Of a DNA stretch of 7,026 nt, positions 1 through 5,451 are shown one piece after another (the stretch's first letter is position 1; the number at the start of each line of letters is the position of its first letter). A model generated the notes under the pieces. It did not search any database. It was not told where the DNA came from and saw nothing but the letters and a program-made list of their open reading frames with translations. The DNA is from Acidobacteriota bacterium. GTDB taxonomy: Bacteria; Acidobacteriota; Terriglobia; Terriglobales; Acidobacteriaceae. The stretch is from NCBI GenBank assembly GCA_021780095.1, contig JAJXZK010000460.1:1-7026 (forward strand), in the 5' to 3' direction. Made by a program: the position numbers and the translations under genes.

Positions 1-837
1 GCGCAGCGGGCCGATCTGCCACTTGTCCAGCCACATTCCCAGCGCCTGTTGCGTCAGGTGCGGCCCCATCCAGCTATGGCGGACGCCGACGAAGAAGAGG
101 CAGACAGCGGCGGCCACGGCCGCGCCCCAATTGGGTATTTTTCGCAGAGGGGCCACGCCCACCGCCGAGCTCGCGCCCAGCCACAAGCCGCCAATCCACA
201 CCGCCTGCCAGGCAAACAGGTTGAAGGCTCCTGTCTCCTGCAGCGGAATTCGCAGGTGCGTCATCTGTACGATCGCGTGATGCGCCAGGTCTCGCAGCCC
301 AAATTGAGCCAGCAGCCACACCGCGCCGCTGGCTGCCAGAATCTTCTTCCACCCATAGCGCCACGACGCCGAAAGCAGCAATGGCGTGAAGAAGAGGAAG
401 GTGACATACATGGGCAGGATGTCGAGCAGCGGCGGGCAATAAATCAGCAGGATGGAACCGGCAATCGCCACCCCAGGATGCGCCAGGTAAAAATCCAGAA
501 GATTCGTCAGGGCGGCTTTGTGAGTGTGGACTGCGACCGCCGCGGCCACTGTGAAGGCAAAACTCAACAGCAGCAGGTGATAGCCGTAGATTTTCAGCGA
601 GCGCTTCCACAGCTGTTTGCGAACCCGCGGCTCGTCCAGCAGCAGCTCACGGACATAGAGCCGCCCCACCAGCAGCGCGGAGAGGAATACAAATCCTTCG
701 GCAGAGGTGACATACCCGATGGGTTGATCGACGAAGTCGCTGAACCGGGTGGGAAGATGCGTCAGGGTCATCCATACCAGGAAAAGCCCACGCAAGGCGT
801 CCAGTTCAGGACGGCGTTCAAGTTTTGGAAGATGCAT
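1..837 (-). CDS. OpgC-like multi-pass membrane acyltransferase (partial, C-terminus outside window)
   Basis: An open frame runs from an ATG at 837 to the window edge: 279 codons without a stop. The N-terminus has the charged ERRPELDALRG stretch, followed by a hydrophobic helix with a THLP histidine and then FSDF and EGFVFLSALLVGRLY. This pattern matches OpgC-domain proteins, the membrane acyltransferase-3-related family that includes the succinyltransferase of osmoregulated periplasmic glucans. Further hydrophobic segments lie near residues 85-105, 123-160, 170-190 and 208-225, with another near 240-255, so this is a polytopic inner-membrane protein. The likely role is acyl transfer to a periplasmic or cell-surface glycan, but the substrate cannot be read from the sequence. 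Only a weak GTGGA lies upstream of the ATG; the frame stays open further upstream but offers no better start. The gene is last in view of a leftward cluster, 118 bases downstream of the small membrane protein. The family call is from recalled motif similarity and is fairly sure; the function is inferred. Confidence 0.85.
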   Translation of the reverse strand, partial: MHLPKLERRPELDALRGLFLVWMTLTHLPTRFSDFVDQPIGYVTSAEGFVFLSALLVGRLYVRELLLDEPRVRKQLWKRSLKIYGYHLLLLSFAFTVAAAVAVHTHKAALTNLLDFYLAHPGVAIAGSILLIYCPPLLDILPMYVTFLFFTPLLLSASWRYGWKKILAASGAVWLLAQFGLRDLAHHAIVQMTHLRIPLQETGAFNLFAWQAVWIGGLWLGASSAVGVAPLRKIPNWGAAVAAAVCLFFVGVRHSWMGPHLTQQALGMWLDKWQIGPLR

Positions 838-955
838 AGCAGCGCGTCCACAGTTGGGACGATATCTAGTTAGACGCCCGCCGAAGGAAGGAGTTGTGCC
901 TGAGTTCCTCTGGATTGAGCGGCTGGCTCTTAACCTGAAGAAAACAAGTGCGGAG

Positions 956-1243
956 CTATTCCCATTTAGAGTTATGCCGCTTGAGCCACCAACAGGGAGC
1001 ATCCCATTGCTGTGGAAAAATTGAGCGACTGCATGTTTCCTGGGTCGTTCCCATCAAGTCATATTCCGTCTTCTGCCCTTTCAGCGGAGTGGCCAAAAAC
1101 TGATTGACTTCCACAGTGCTGTAGGCGGTCCCATGCGCGGCGCGAATTTCAAAGACTGTCCAATCTCCGATATACATCAGCAAAACAATACCAACCAGAA
1201 GCGGAAAGTATCGAATGAGCCACCTCAGCCAGCGCCGGATCAC
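956..1243 (-). CDS. Small single-pass membrane protein, conserved hypothetical
   Basis: This encodes 95 aa starting at GTG 1243, preceded by AGGAGA at about 7-nt spacing (CACCAGGAGATCTTGTT), which fixes the start. The N-terminus is Arg/Trp-rich and basic (MIRRWLRWLIRY), followed by one hydrophobic helix at about residues 14-27. By the positive-inside rule the remaining 65 or so residues are probably periplasmic. That part has two cysteines (C71, C84) set in CSRSIFPQ and APCWWLKRH, which could form a disulfide. I recall similar short proteins with CSxSIFPQ and PCWWL motifs as hypothetical proteins in Acidobacteriota genomes, but no function is known to me. The stop is TAG at 956-958. It lies downstream of a 27-codon ORF overlapping its start by four bases, so translation may be coupled. 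Confidence 0.8.
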   Translation of the reverse strand: MIRRWLRWLIRYFPLLVGIVLLMYIGDWTVFEIRAAHGTAYSTVEVNQFLATPLKGQKTEYDLMGTTQETCSRSIFPQQWDAPCWWLKRHNSKWE

Positions 1244-1323
1244 AACAAGATCTCCTGGTGTGTGCCGGCACTACGCAACCCATCCGCCGGAGCGTCAGCT
1301 CTATTTCGATTGCAAGGGCGCAT
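1240..1323 (-). CDS. Possible 27-aa leader/small ORF overlapping the next start (GTGA)
   Basis: A short ORF starts at ATG 1323 with a near-perfect Shine-Dalgarno sequence (AAAGGAGG, about 6 nt upstream) and ends at TGA 1240-1242. The GTG start of the small membrane protein (1241-1243) overlaps this stop as GTGA, a usual geometry for translational coupling. The encoded peptide is hydrophilic (starts MRPCNRNRADAP, ends THQEILL), with no signal peptide or membrane segment and no family I recognise. The same frame could also start nine codons upstream at ATG 1350, but that start lacks a clear ribosome site. It may be a real small gene, a leader that delivers ribosomes to the next start, or chance. 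Ribosome-site quality plus exact overlap make it worth recording. Confidence 0.4.
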   Translation of the reverse strand: MRPCNRNRADAPADGLRSAGTHQEILL

Positions 1324-1365
1324 GGTCGCCTCCTTTGGGATCTTCTCCATCATAGGCGAGCGGGA

Positions 1366-1815
1366 CTATTTGGTTTCGTTATTCCCCTCGCTGCCTTTGG
1401 GCAATTCAACGTAAGCCATCCCGAAGTGGGTGGATCTCGCATGCGATTCATCAATCCCGACAAGGCGGTAGCGGGTGGTTCGGCCTGCACGCAGTTCGTG
1501 CCCGCCGGAGGAATCGTCCTTGGAACCCGAGTGGATGCCGACGTCGTCGCTGCATGTCAGACTGGTTCGCGTCGCCGTCAACGAGCCGACCGGACGGCCA
1601 TGGTCGCACTTCAGAACCTGACGATAATGCGACAGCGGCTTGCGATAGGAGTCCAGCACGTGCGCAGGCGAATCGTGGGTCGTGTAACTGGCGGCTTGAG
1701 TCGACAAGATCTTCATTTTGGCTCCAATCGAAAGCTGTCTGGATTGGAGGTCGTCATGATCGAAGCGAAAGTTCCACCCAAGGACACGTCGTCGATCGCC
1801 ACGATGCGGTTGCAT
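1366..1815 (-). CDS. Conserved hypothetical, probably exported-type domain lacking its usual N-terminus
   Basis: Stop TAG at 1366-1368. With ATG 1815 (AGGG about 7 nt upstream) the product is 149 aa. TTG 1837-1839, directly after the phosphatase stop, and ATG 1716 (GGAG at 5 nt) are alternative starts, so the start is uncertain. The body, from about residue 35, reads like a small acidobacterial protein type I recall: an ASYTTHDSP segment, a helix resembling VLDSYRKPLSHY, then a Cys-containing strand (KCDHGRPVG), LTCSD, HELRAG, RLVGID and FGMAYVELP. C70 and C88 could form a disulfide. Related proteins usually begin with a signal peptide and a YPGA-like segment. Here the first 30 or so residues are Arg-rich (RGDRRRVLGW) and no signal peptide is seen, so the gene may be N-terminally truncated or decayed. 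It sits 24 bases after the phosphatase gene. Function unknown. Confidence 0.6.
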   Translation of the reverse strand: MQPHRGDRRRVLGWNFRFDHDDLQSRQLSIGAKMKILSTQAASYTTHDSPAHVLDSYRKPLSHYRQVLKCDHGRPVGSLTATRTSLTCSDDVGIHSGSKDDSSGGHELRAGRTTRYRLVGIDESHARSTHFGMAYVELPKGSEGNNETK

Positions 1816-1839
1816 GAAGCGACCCTGCGGAGTGGACAA

Positions 1840-2499
1840 CTACTCCGGAACCGGGCAGGTATTCGTCAGCTTACCGCCCAGATTTTCCTGCTGAATCGTG
1901 AGGGTTGCATGCGGCTTGCCGCCATTTTCCGGCCGCGTGATATGGAAAACATAGATCGTGCCGTAGTCCCAGCCGGGCCAGGGCGGTAGTTGCGATGCGC
2001 CGTCGCCGTAGGCCTGCAACATCTGCCGGGCAATGCGATGCAAATAGTCATGTTCCCACGCCACAAAGATCAGCGAGTGCGCAAAACTGGGTTGCAACAG
2101 CGCCTGTTGCAATTCTGCAGTCTGGTTATACCCAAACTGCGTACTCACCGGCATGCCCAGGCGAATCGCGGTGGGCTCGATGGTCGCGAGCGGGCGCACA
2201 TAGGAGTAGTTCGGCCCGAAATTTCCTTCCTGAATCTCGACAGTGGGATCGGGCGCATAGATCGCATCCGGCTTACCGAAGCGGGCGATCAATAGAGGCG
2301 CCAGCGCCAGTGCCCGGTTCAAGCCTCGGCAGGTCAACTGACCGAGACCGGCGGGCGGTTTCTCTCCGTGTCGAATCATCACAATCGTCTCGCCAGCGGT
2401 ATGCGAAGTTTGCGCGGCAAGAAAAAATGTGGCGCCACACGTGAAACTCAACATCAGACCTGAGAGAAGGATTCGCTGCAATCGGCTCTGCCGTTTCAC
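1840..2499 (-). CDS. Exported/membrane-anchored histidine phosphatase family protein
   Basis: The start is GTG 2499, chosen because AAGGAGG lies about 7 nt upstream and because the protein then begins with a basic segment (MKRQSRLQR) followed by a hydrophobic helix at residues 9-29, a signal peptide or anchor. A longer frame reaching ATG 2640 has no such support. The 219-aa product has the hallmark of the histidine phosphatase (phosphoglycerate mutase-like) superfamily: IVMIRHGEKP at 39-48 with R43 and catalytic H44, an Arg in GLNRALALAPLL (R62), and a second histidine in FVAWEHDYL (H150). It should therefore act outside the cytoplasm through a phospho-histidine intermediate on an unknown phosphoester. 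It is short, single-domain, and ends in a Cys-Pro tail (TNTCPVPE). It appears to be first in a leftward cluster with three downstream genes. Family assignment is firm; the substrate is unknown. Confidence 0.85.
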   Translation of the reverse strand: MKRQSRLQRILLSGLMLSFTCGATFFLAAQTSHTAGETIVMIRHGEKPPAGLGQLTCRGLNRALALAPLLIARFGKPDAIYAPDPTVEIQEGNFGPNYSYVRPLATIEPTAIRLGMPVSTQFGYNQTAELQQALLQPSFAHSLIFVAWEHDYLHRIARQMLQAYGDGASQLPPWPGWDYGTIYVFHITRPENGGKPHATLTIQQENLGGKLTNTCPVPE

Positions 2500-2503
2500 C
2501 GGC

Positions 2504-2516
2504 TCCCCTCCTTGTC
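2504..2516 (-). promoter_or_regulatory. Ribosome binding site of the histidine phosphatase gene
   Basis: Read on the minus strand, AAGGAGGGGAGCC stands just ahead of the GTG at 2499. It is an almost ideal anti-16S match and decides the GTG start over the upstream ATG at 2640. Confidence 0.7.
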
Positions 2517-2543
2517 TGAGATAGCCCACTCTTTCAAAAAGGG

Positions 2544-2550
2544 TATAGTA
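2544..2550. promoter_or_regulatory. Candidate shared -10 block in the divergent intergenic region
   Basis: The block TATAGTA reads TATAGT on the plus strand and TACTAT on the minus strand, each close to a sigma70 -10 hexamer. It lies 43 bases ahead of the phosphatase start and about 105 bases ahead of the DUF5666 protein start, inside the 155-base divergent gap. No matching -35 hexamer is visible at 16-18 bp on either strand, so this is only a candidate. For the plus-strand gene it would give a leader of about 100 nt. Confidence 0.25.
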
Positions 2551-2592
2551 TGTGCTCGATTCATGAAACATTCCAGCGGAAAGAACGTCACT

Positions 2593-2627
2593 CTCTATGT
2601 AGAGGATCGCAGGTGTGCGGTTCGCAC
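2593..2627 (+). promoter_or_regulatory. Two small hairpins in the 5' region of the DUF5666 gene
   Basis: Two short inverted repeats lie between the candidate promoter and the start codon: CTCT/AGAG around ATGT (2593-2604) and GTGCG/CGCAC around GTT (2615-2627). The second has a five-pair GC-rich stem with a three-base loop. They are too short to call a riboswitch or terminator and have no following T-tract. Confidence 0.2.
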
Positions 2628-2654
2628 TTGTGGCAAACAAGGAGAAAAGTTTCC

Positions 2655-3896
2655 ATGGGCTCTCTCCGGTTTCTAGGCTCGCTTGTGTTGATCGGGGGAT
2701 TGACGAGTATTCTGCCCGCTACCCCTTGCGCCCTGCTGGCACAACAACCCAGCACCCAGCCGGCAACCGTCAGCCGGCTGGTAGGATCCGTGGTTTCGGT
2801 GAAAGGTCAATCGCTGACGATCAAGCCCGATTCCGGACCGCCGACCACGGTGACGGTCGCCGACTCGGCGCGCATCCTGCAGACGATGCCGGGGGCAAAA
2901 ACCATTGCGGGTGCGACTCCGATTCACCTGACGGATTTGGCCGTCGGGGATCGCGTGTTAATCGCGATGCGGCCTGCTTCAGATGGATCAAGTCCAACTG
3001 CAGCCACGGTGATCGCCATGCGGGAGGCAGATATTGCCAAGGAGCACCAGGCAGAAGCAGCGGATTGGCAGCGACGCGGGGTTGGCGGAATCGTGAAATC
3101 CGTCGATGTACCGGCGGCCGCAGTAATCATCACCCACATGGACACCACCGTGACGGTCCATGCCACTCCCAAAACCGTCGTGCGCCTATATGAACCCGGC
3201 TCCATCAAGTTCAGCGATACGAAGGTTTCCACTCTGGATCGAATCCATCCTGGCGACCAGCTTCGTGCCCGCGGAGATCGGAGCGCGGACGGCTCTCAAA
3301 TGCAGGTGGAAGAAATTGTTGCTGGCAGCTTCCGCAATCTTGCCGGATCCGTGGATTCTACCGACGCGGCGGCCAATACGCTGACGGTGACAGACTTCAA
3401 GACGAAGAAGCCGGTGGTCATTCACATGAACGCTGACTCCCAGCTGCATAAACTCGATCCCACAATGGCACAAGCGATCGCGGCGCGCCTGAAACCAGCG
3501 AGCGGCAGGCATGAAGGGGAAGCACAGGGTAACGCTGCACACGGCGGAGCGGCGACACATCCGGTCGTCCCGTCAATGCCATCTGCGACGGCGCAGTCCG
3601 GGTCAGGCCAGGTTTCCACGGAGCCCGGCGCTGGAGCCCGCGGTGGGAATGTCACGGAGATGCTGCAGCGCGCCCCCATTATTCAGTTGGCGGATCTACG
3701 TCGCGGCGACGCAGTGATGATTGTTGCGACGCAGGGAGCGCCCGGTTCGTTGACCGCATGTACCTTGCTCGCAGGCGTGGAGCCGATTCTGAGTGCCTCG
3801 CCCTCGGCTGGACAGAATCTATTCAGCGCTTCCTGGAACCTGGGGGGACAGGGTGGCGGCGGTAGTGGAGGAAACGCATCTGGCGGCCAGCAATAG
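2655..3896 (+). CDS. Exported protein with three DUF5666-like segments and Gly-rich tail
   Basis: The start is ATG 2655, chosen over in-frame ATG 2550 because the product then begins with a clear signal peptide (residues 1 to about 29, ending ALLAQQ) and GGAG lies 10 nt upstream. The 413-aa product has repeated small beta-domain units of the DUF5666 kind. Unit one spans about 41-121 (RLVGSVVSVKGQSLTI ... LAVGDRVLIAMRP). Unit two spans about 143-223 (GGIVKSVDVPAAAVII ... IHPGDQLRARGDRSADG). Unit three starts at about 228 (NLAGSVDSTDAAANTLTV) and resumes at 344-375 (QLADLRRGDAVMIVAT). It is interrupted by an Ala/Gly/His/Pro-rich linker at about 282-335. The C-terminus (about 397-413) is Gly/Ser/Asn/Gln-rich and probably disordered. 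The protein is presumably periplasmic or outer-surface. The function of DUF5666 proteins is not known to me, and no catalytic residues stand out. It appears to be a single-gene unit, convergent with the fasciclin gene. Confidence 0.85.
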   Translation: MGSLRFLGSLVLIGGLTSILPATPCALLAQQPSTQPATVSRLVGSVVSVKGQSLTIKPDSGPPTTVTVADSARILQTMPGAKTIAGATPIHLTDLAVGDRVLIAMRPASDGSSPTAATVIAMREADIAKEHQAEAADWQRRGVGGIVKSVDVPAAAVIITHMDTTVTVHATPKTVVRLYEPGSIKFSDTKVSTLDRIHPGDQLRARGDRSADGSQMQVEEIVAGSFRNLAGSVDSTDAAANTLTVTDFKTKKPVVIHMNADSQLHKLDPTMAQAIAARLKPASGRHEGEAQGNAAHGGAATHPVVPSMPSATAQSGSGQVSTEPGAGARGGNVTEMLQRAPIIQLADLRRGDAVMIVATQGAPGSLTACTLLAGVEPILSASPSAGQNLFSASWNLGGQGGGGSGGNASGGQQ

Positions 3897-4059
3897 TTTG
3901 GTGAGGGTCCGACGGATAGGTACGTGACCGGAGAACCCTGCAGCCTTCATGAACAGAGTTCCGAGTTGCGTCCCGGCCGTCGGTGGCCTCAACGACCACG
4001 GTAGCCTCCATTCAAAGGCGACCATCTTAACGCCGTATCCCACAGAGAGCGCAGGTAAT
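3897..4059. other. Convergent intergenic gap, no feature seen
   Basis: These 163 bases separate the stops of two convergent genes. I looked for a bidirectional terminator and found only weak interrupted stems, such as a four-pair GTGG/CCAC near 3985-4000, with no T-tract. Short frames crossing it on the minus strand look like non-coding readings. Termination here may be Rho-dependent or by structures too weak to judge by eye. Confidence 0.4.
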
Positions 4060-4614
4060 TTAGTGCGGCATCAACACCGCATTGATCACCTGTATCACTC
4101 CATTAGACTGGATGACATTCGGGATGGTAATTGTCGCCAGGCCGCCTTTTTCGTCGGTCAGCATGTACTTGCCGCCCTTCATGGTTACAGTGAGAGTGCC
4201 ACCCTGCACCGTTTTGAGCGCGGCCTTGCCGTTACCCTGCTTGATCATTTTCTTCAAACTCCGAGTGGTGAGACTTCCCGGCACCACATGGTAAGTGAGG
4301 ATTTTCACCAGTGTCGGCTTGTTTTCCGGCTTCAACAGCATGTCAACGGTGCCGGCCGGTAGCGCGGCAAAGGCCTCATTGGTTGGAGCGAAGACGGTGA
4401 ACGGCCCCGGCGACTCCAGCGTATCGACCAGGTCGGCAGCTTTGACGGCCGCAACCAAAGTGGTGTGGTCCTTGGAGTTGACTGCGTTCTCGACGATGTT
4501 TTTCGTCGGGTACATGGCAGCGCCGCCGACCACGGGATCTTTTTGCGCGTTCGCATGGACACCCATACTGATGAACGTCAGTGCCAAGAATAAGCTGGGT
4601 ATATTTTTCTTCAT
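4060..4614 (-). CDS. Secreted fasciclin (FAS1) domain protein
   Basis: The start is ATG 4614 (AAAGGA 11 nt upstream). It is preferred to in-frame ATG 4659 because the 184-aa product then opens with a textbook signal peptide: MKKN, a hydrophobic core to about residue 20, and cleavage after ANA at 21-23. The mature protein is a single FAS1 domain from about residue 38. It has YPTKNIVENAVNSKDHTTL at the front, the H1 motif FTVFAPTNEAFAALP at 72-86, the H2 motif ILTYHVVPG with the conserved YH pair at 105-113, and the C-terminal strand IPNVIQSNGVIQVINAVLMP. FAS1 domains mediate adhesion or small-ligand binding in bacteria and eukaryotes, as in the MPB70/MPT83 group. The protein is probably released to the periplasm or medium, since no membrane anchor or second domain is present. 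It is transcribed away from the pyr operon. Confidence 0.93.
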   Translation of the reverse strand: MKKNIPSLFLALTFISMGVHANAQKDPVVGGAAMYPTKNIVENAVNSKDHTTLVAAVKAADLVDTLESPGPFTVFAPTNEAFAALPAGTVDMLLKPENKPTLVKILTYHVVPGSLTTRSLKKMIKQGNGKAALKTVQGGTLTVTMKGGKYMLTDEKGGLATITIPNVIQSNGVIQVINAVLMPH

Positions 4615-4739
4615 TGCTGTTGTTTTCCTTTCAACGGATGCGTCGCAGTTGGTCTGCATGGGTAGTACGGGCCAGAAGGTACGGCGGATGTAGTGCGGAT
4701 GAAAACCGTTTCCACGACAGCCCTGAAAGAGAGGCTACG

Positions 4740-4755
4740 TAGGAAACTTTTCCTA
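4740..4755. repeat. 16-bp perfect palindrome upstream of pyrR, candidate operator
   Basis: TAGGAAACTTTTCCTA consists of seven-base inverted arms around a central CT. It lies in the fasciclin/pyrR divergent gap, 19 bases upstream of the candidate pyrR -35 hexamer. Its size and symmetry suit a dimeric DNA-binding regulator. No T-tract or pairing beyond seven bases follows, so it does not look like a terminator. I do not recognise a specific regulator's consensus. Confidence 0.4.
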
Positions 4756-4774
4756 ACTCCAGTGATGGTTGCGC

Positions 4775-4803
4775 TTGTGCGCCGCGAATCGGACTCGTAT
4801 GAT
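4775..4803 (+). promoter_or_regulatory. Candidate sigma70-type promoter of the pyr operon
   Basis: TTGTGC (4775-4780) and TATGAT (4798-4803) are separated by exactly 17 bp. The -10 matches the consensus at five of six positions, and the -35 keeps the TTG core. Transcription would begin near 4810, only a few bases before ATG 4816. This supports the short form of PyrR and an almost leaderless message, leaving no room upstream for a classical PyrR-binding attenuator. Confidence 0.45.
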
Positions 4804-4815
4804 CAAGCGAAGAAG

Positions 4816-5400
4816 ATGAAAAAGATTGCCAAAGACATAGATTCCCCCCCCTTGTTGCGGGAAAAATCGCGCCTGATGTCTTCGTCGGAGATTGAACGCA
4901 CGCTGGTGCGGCTGGCGCATGAAATCGTCGAGAAAAATAATGGGACCGACAAGCTGACCCTGGTTGGAATCCATCGGCGTGGGGTTCCCCTGGCGAAACG
5001 ATTGGCGAAGTTGCTGGAGACGATCGAGCATAAGCCGATCGATGTGGGAACGCTCGATATCAGCTTTTACCGCGATGACCTGACCGCCCGGGGACATCGT
5101 CCGCTGGTCAACCCAGGCGCCCTCGGATTCGATGTCACGGGTCGCGACGTGGTGCTGGTGGATGATGTTCTGTACACCGGACGCACGGTGCGTGCCGCTC
5201 TCGACGCGCTGATCGATCATGGCCGCCCGAAGCGAGTGCGGTTGCTGGCATTGATCGACCGCGGACATCGGGAATTGCCGATTGAGGCAAGCTTTGTCGG
5301 ACGCACGATCCAAACTACGGACCGTGAGATTATTGAGGTCAAGCTGGACGAGATTGATAGCAGCGAGCAGGTTCTGCTGATGGAAAGAGTCGGCGGATGA
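4816..5400 (+). CDS. pyrR: Bifunctional pyr operon regulator / uracil phosphoribosyltransferase PyrR
   Basis: With ATG 4816 the product is 194 aa, close to the usual 175-185. A frame from ATG 4693 would add 41 residues unlike any PyrR and would run across the likely promoter, and ATG 4876 would clip the conserved N-terminus. The protein is a type I phosphoribosyltransferase fold. It has SSEIERTLVRLAHEIVE at 22-39, VGIHRRGVPLAKRLA at 50-64, LDISFYRDDLT at 80-90, the PRPP-binding signature VVLVDDVLYTGRT at 112-124, GRPKRVRLLALIDRGHRELPI at about 136-156, and the C-terminal VGRTIQTT segment. In other bacteria PyrR binds UMP/UTP and represses pyr operons by binding leader RNA. It also converts uracil and PRPP to UMP. 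Here it heads pyrR-pyrB-pyrC, 51 bases before pyrB. No strong Shine-Dalgarno sequence precedes the ATG, and a run of eight C follows within the first codons. Confidence 0.93.
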   Translation: MKKIAKDIDSPPLLREKSRLMSSSEIERTLVRLAHEIVEKNNGTDKLTLVGIHRRGVPLAKRLAKLLETIEHKPIDVGTLDISFYRDDLTARGHRPLVNPGALGFDVTGRDVVLVDDVLYTGRTVRAALDALIDHGRPKRVRLLALIDRGHRELPIEASFVGRTIQTTDREIIEVKLDEIDSSEQVLLMERVGG

Positions 5401-5438
5401 AGGCTGCCTGGCGTCTTCTCGCCATCGCATTCGGATGA
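5397..5438 (+). other. 13-codon ORF overlapping the pyrR stop (ATGA)
   Basis: ATG 5397 overlaps the pyrR TGA and opens a 13-codon frame (MKAAWRLLAIAFG) that ends at TGA 5436-5438. A further ATG at 5435 overlaps that stop and runs seven codons to TAA 5456-5458, seven bases into pyrB. The peptides are too short to judge as genes. They might relay ribosomes from pyrR to pyrB, whose own start has a poorly spaced Shine-Dalgarno sequence. Chance cannot be excluded. Confidence 0.2.
5409..5424 (+). other. Small hairpin in the pyrR-pyrB gap
   Basis: TGGCG and CGCCA pair around a six-base TCTTCT loop. No T-tract follows, so it is not an intrinsic terminator. It lacks the conserved loop sequence I would expect of a Bacillus-type PyrR-binding hairpin. 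Confidence 0.25.
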
Positions 5439-5451
5439 TGTTGAACGGAGT

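Noticed and set aside
74..610. Minus-strand frame of 178 codons
   Set aside because: It is a shifted reading of the OpgC-like gene; composition is low-complexity Arg/Gly/Ser/Pro and the true frame is uninterrupted across the region.
49..873. Long plus-strand open frame of 274 codons
   Set aside because: It lies antisense to the OpgC-like gene, and its product is Gln/Arg/His-rich with no domain pattern. The minus-strand reading has coherent membrane helices and a family signature.
870..955. Possible inverted repeat AGGA...TCCT between the small membrane protein and the OpgC-like gene
   Set aside because: Only four end bases pair; the interior does not, and there is no T-tract.
1258..1989. 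Plus-strand open frame of 243 codons
   Set aside because: Antisense to two minus-strand genes that have recognisable domains. Its protein has no motif, signal peptide or plausible start context.
3908..3942. Possible terminator stem GGGTCCG...CGGAGAACCC after the DUF5666 gene
   Set aside because: Pairing needs a three-base bulge and no T-tract follows.
3819..4043. Minus-strand frame of 74 codons across the convergent gap
   Set aside because: It overlaps the end of the DUF5666 gene, has no ribosome site or domain, and its composition is random-looking.
4771..4782. GCGC-TTGT-GCGC stem
   Set aside because: Only four pairs, and it coincides with the better-supported -35 hexamer; too common by chance in GC-rich DNA.
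4693..4815. Upstream 41-codon extension of pyrR
   Set aside because: It has no similarity to PyrR N-termini, contains the palindrome and the TTGTGC-N17-TATGAT promoter, and would make PyrR unusually long.
4753..5430. Minus-strand frame of 225 codons opposite pyrR
   Set aside because: It is a shadow of pyrR, which is unmistakable on the plus strand.
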